A DNA stretch of 7,844 nt from contig FR891283.1 of the NCBI GenBank assembly GCA_000433755.1, forward strand, positions 1,677 through 9,520, written 5' to 3'. The translations under genes were made by a program, and so were the position numbers. Of the stretch, positions 7,483 to 7,844 are shown piece after piece. Below the pieces are notes generated by a model. It saw only the letters and a program-made list of their open reading frames with translations. It ran no database searches and had not been told where the DNA came from. Positions within the stretch are counted from its first letter, which is position 1. Each line of letters starts with the position of its first letter. The stretch comes from Clostridium sp. CAG:465 (GTDB lineage Bacteria > Bacillota > Clostridia > TANB77 > CAG-465).

Positions 7483-7513
7483 TAAGTGAGAGGATTGCTC
7501 ACCCTCTCACTTA
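7483..7513 (-). promoter_or_regulatory. Leader hairpin directly before the rimP ribosome binding site
   Basis: TAAGTGAGAGG (7513 to 7503) and CCTCTCACTTA (7493 to 7483) form a perfect 11-bp stem around the 9-base loop GTGAGCAAT. There is no T-run after either side, so it is not an intrinsic terminator. It ends 9 bases before the AGGAG box of rimP and would lie close to the 5' end of the predicted transcript. The 3' arm can also pair with the stretch UAAGU-AGGAG that contains the Shine-Dalgarno, so two exclusive folds exist. I recall hairpins before rimP in other Firmicutes but cannot confirm that this one is homologous. Confidence 0.75.
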
Positions 7514-7528
7514 TCATACAGTAACTAT

Positions 7529-7557
7529 ATTATACTATAATTTTATAGCAATTGCAA
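7529..7557 (-). promoter_or_regulatory. Predicted sigma-A promoter of the rimP-nusA-infB operon
   Basis: A perfect -10 TATAAT (7534 to 7529) and a -35 TTGCAA (7557 to 7552, four of six consensus bases) are separated by 17 bases on the minus strand. The start is expected near 7522, giving a leader of about 60 bases that begins just before the hairpin. It is the best-placed promoter for the whole operon. A GTAAC pentamer (7521-7525) lies at the predicted start point. Confidence 0.65.
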
Positions 7558-7594
7558 TACTTTTATACATTAATTTTACATATTTCTGGATATT

Positions 7595-7634
7595 TTGTTA
7601 CTATTTAGACTAGAATCTAAAATTTTAGTAACAA
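7595..7634. repeat. Long interrupted inverted repeat upstream of the operon promoter
   Basis: TTGTTACTA (7595-7603) and TAGTAACAA (7626-7634) are perfect complements. Inside them TTTAGA (7604-7609) and TCTAAA (7616-7621) pair as well, leaving a 4-base bulge and a 6-base loop. No T-run follows on either strand, so terminator function is unlikely. It lies about 40 bases upstream of the predicted -35 box. It could be a protein-binding site, a remnant of a small mobile element, or chance in AT-rich DNA. Confidence 0.5.
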
Positions 7635-7682
7635 TATGTAACTAATAGAAATAGAATAATAAATATAGTGCTTAAAACAAAG

Positions 7683-7728
7683 AAAAAAGATCAAATGTGA
7701 ATAACATAATTCATATTTAATCTTTTTT
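7683..7728. terminator. Strong bidirectional intrinsic terminator
   Basis: AAAAAAGAT (7683-7691) pairs with ATCTTTTTT (7720-7728). After one C/A mismatch, ten further pairs (7693-7702 with 7709-7718, one G-T wobble) close a 6-base loop AACATA. Both strands show an A-run before and a T-run at the 3' side; the minus-strand T-run continues as CTTTG. The stem is low in G+C but long. It probably ends a gene lying beyond the right edge, and could also stop transcription coming from the operon side. Confidence 0.75.
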
Positions 7729-7844
7729 GCATATTAACGATTTTTTTAACAAATTAATGTGTATCTTTTCAACTATATAGTATAATATTTGATAATGAAG
7801 CTGTTACAATATAGTAATTAATTCATTATTTACTAATTATTATT
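7729..7844. other. Non-coding right end, no gene seen
   Basis: All three minus-strand frames meet a stop within 18 bases of the right edge, and plus-strand ATGs open only frames of a few codons without ribosome binding sites. A possible minus-strand promoter (TTGTAA 7809 to 7804, TATTAT 7787 to 7782, 16-base spacer) lies before the terminator. With 7463-7728, this makes about 380 bases without a protein gene. Confidence 0.6.

Noticed and set aside
7482..7517. Mini-frame of 11 codons in the rimP leader (ATG at 7517, TAA at 7484 to 7482) spanning the hairpin, a possible leader peptide
   Set aside because: It has no ribosome binding site, would start only a few bases from the predicted transcription start, and the peptide shows no run of a regulatory amino acid. 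Chance is the simpler explanation.
7155..7613. Plus-strand frame of 152 codons opposite rimP and its promoter region
   Set aside because: It is antisense to a clear rimP, has a Ser/Leu/Phe/Ile-rich composition typical of reversed AT-rich coding sequence, and no recognisable domain.
7781..7797. Plus-strand TATAAT followed by an ATG at 7795, suggesting a divergent gene
   Set aside because: No acceptable -35 box lies at the right distance, there is no ribosome binding site, and the frame stops after eight codons.

Overview
The window is AT-rich (well under 35% G+C by eye) and every confident gene lies on the minus strand. Gene content and order (rimP, nusA, ylxR/rnpM, infB, rbfA, a DHH/DHHA1 phosphoesterase of the nrnA type, truB) are those of the conserved nusA-infB operon of Firmicutes. 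The inclusion of nrnA, the compact NusA and the N-terminal style of IF2 point to a low-GC Firmicute, most likely a clostridial relative. I cannot name a genus. Tryptophan is read from TGG (for example in IF2), and nothing suggests a non-standard code.

Layout, read in the direction of transcription (right to left): 7844-7514 is non-coding. It holds a strong bidirectional intrinsic terminator (7683-7728), a second long inverted repeat (7595-7634), scattered GTAAC/GTTAC pentamers and a good sigma-A type promoter (7529-7557). A short leader with an 11-bp perfect hairpin (7483-7513) sits directly in front of the rimP ribosome binding site. Then come rimP, nusA, ylxR, infB, rbfA, nrnA and truB with gaps of 2-17 bases or a slight overlap, so one polycistronic mRNA is expected. 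After truB there is a 50-base gap and then a gene of unknown function that runs off the left edge (1-498).

The genes jointly serve transcription elongation and small-subunit ribosome biogenesis and initiation. RimP and RbfA mature the 30S subunit, and NusA controls pausing, termination and antitermination. YlxR/RnpM is a small RNA-binding protein, IF2 places initiator tRNA, NrnA degrades nano-RNAs or pAp, and TruB makes pseudouridine 55 in tRNA. Two members often seen in this cluster are not at their usual places: an L7Ae-like ylxQ between ylxR and infB, and ribF after truB.

Most of the window is ordinary housekeeping sequence. The parts worth a second look are the rimP leader, where the 3' arm of the hairpin can alternatively pair with the Shine-Dalgarno sequence, the structured non-coding block upstream of it, and the unidentified partial gene at the left edge.
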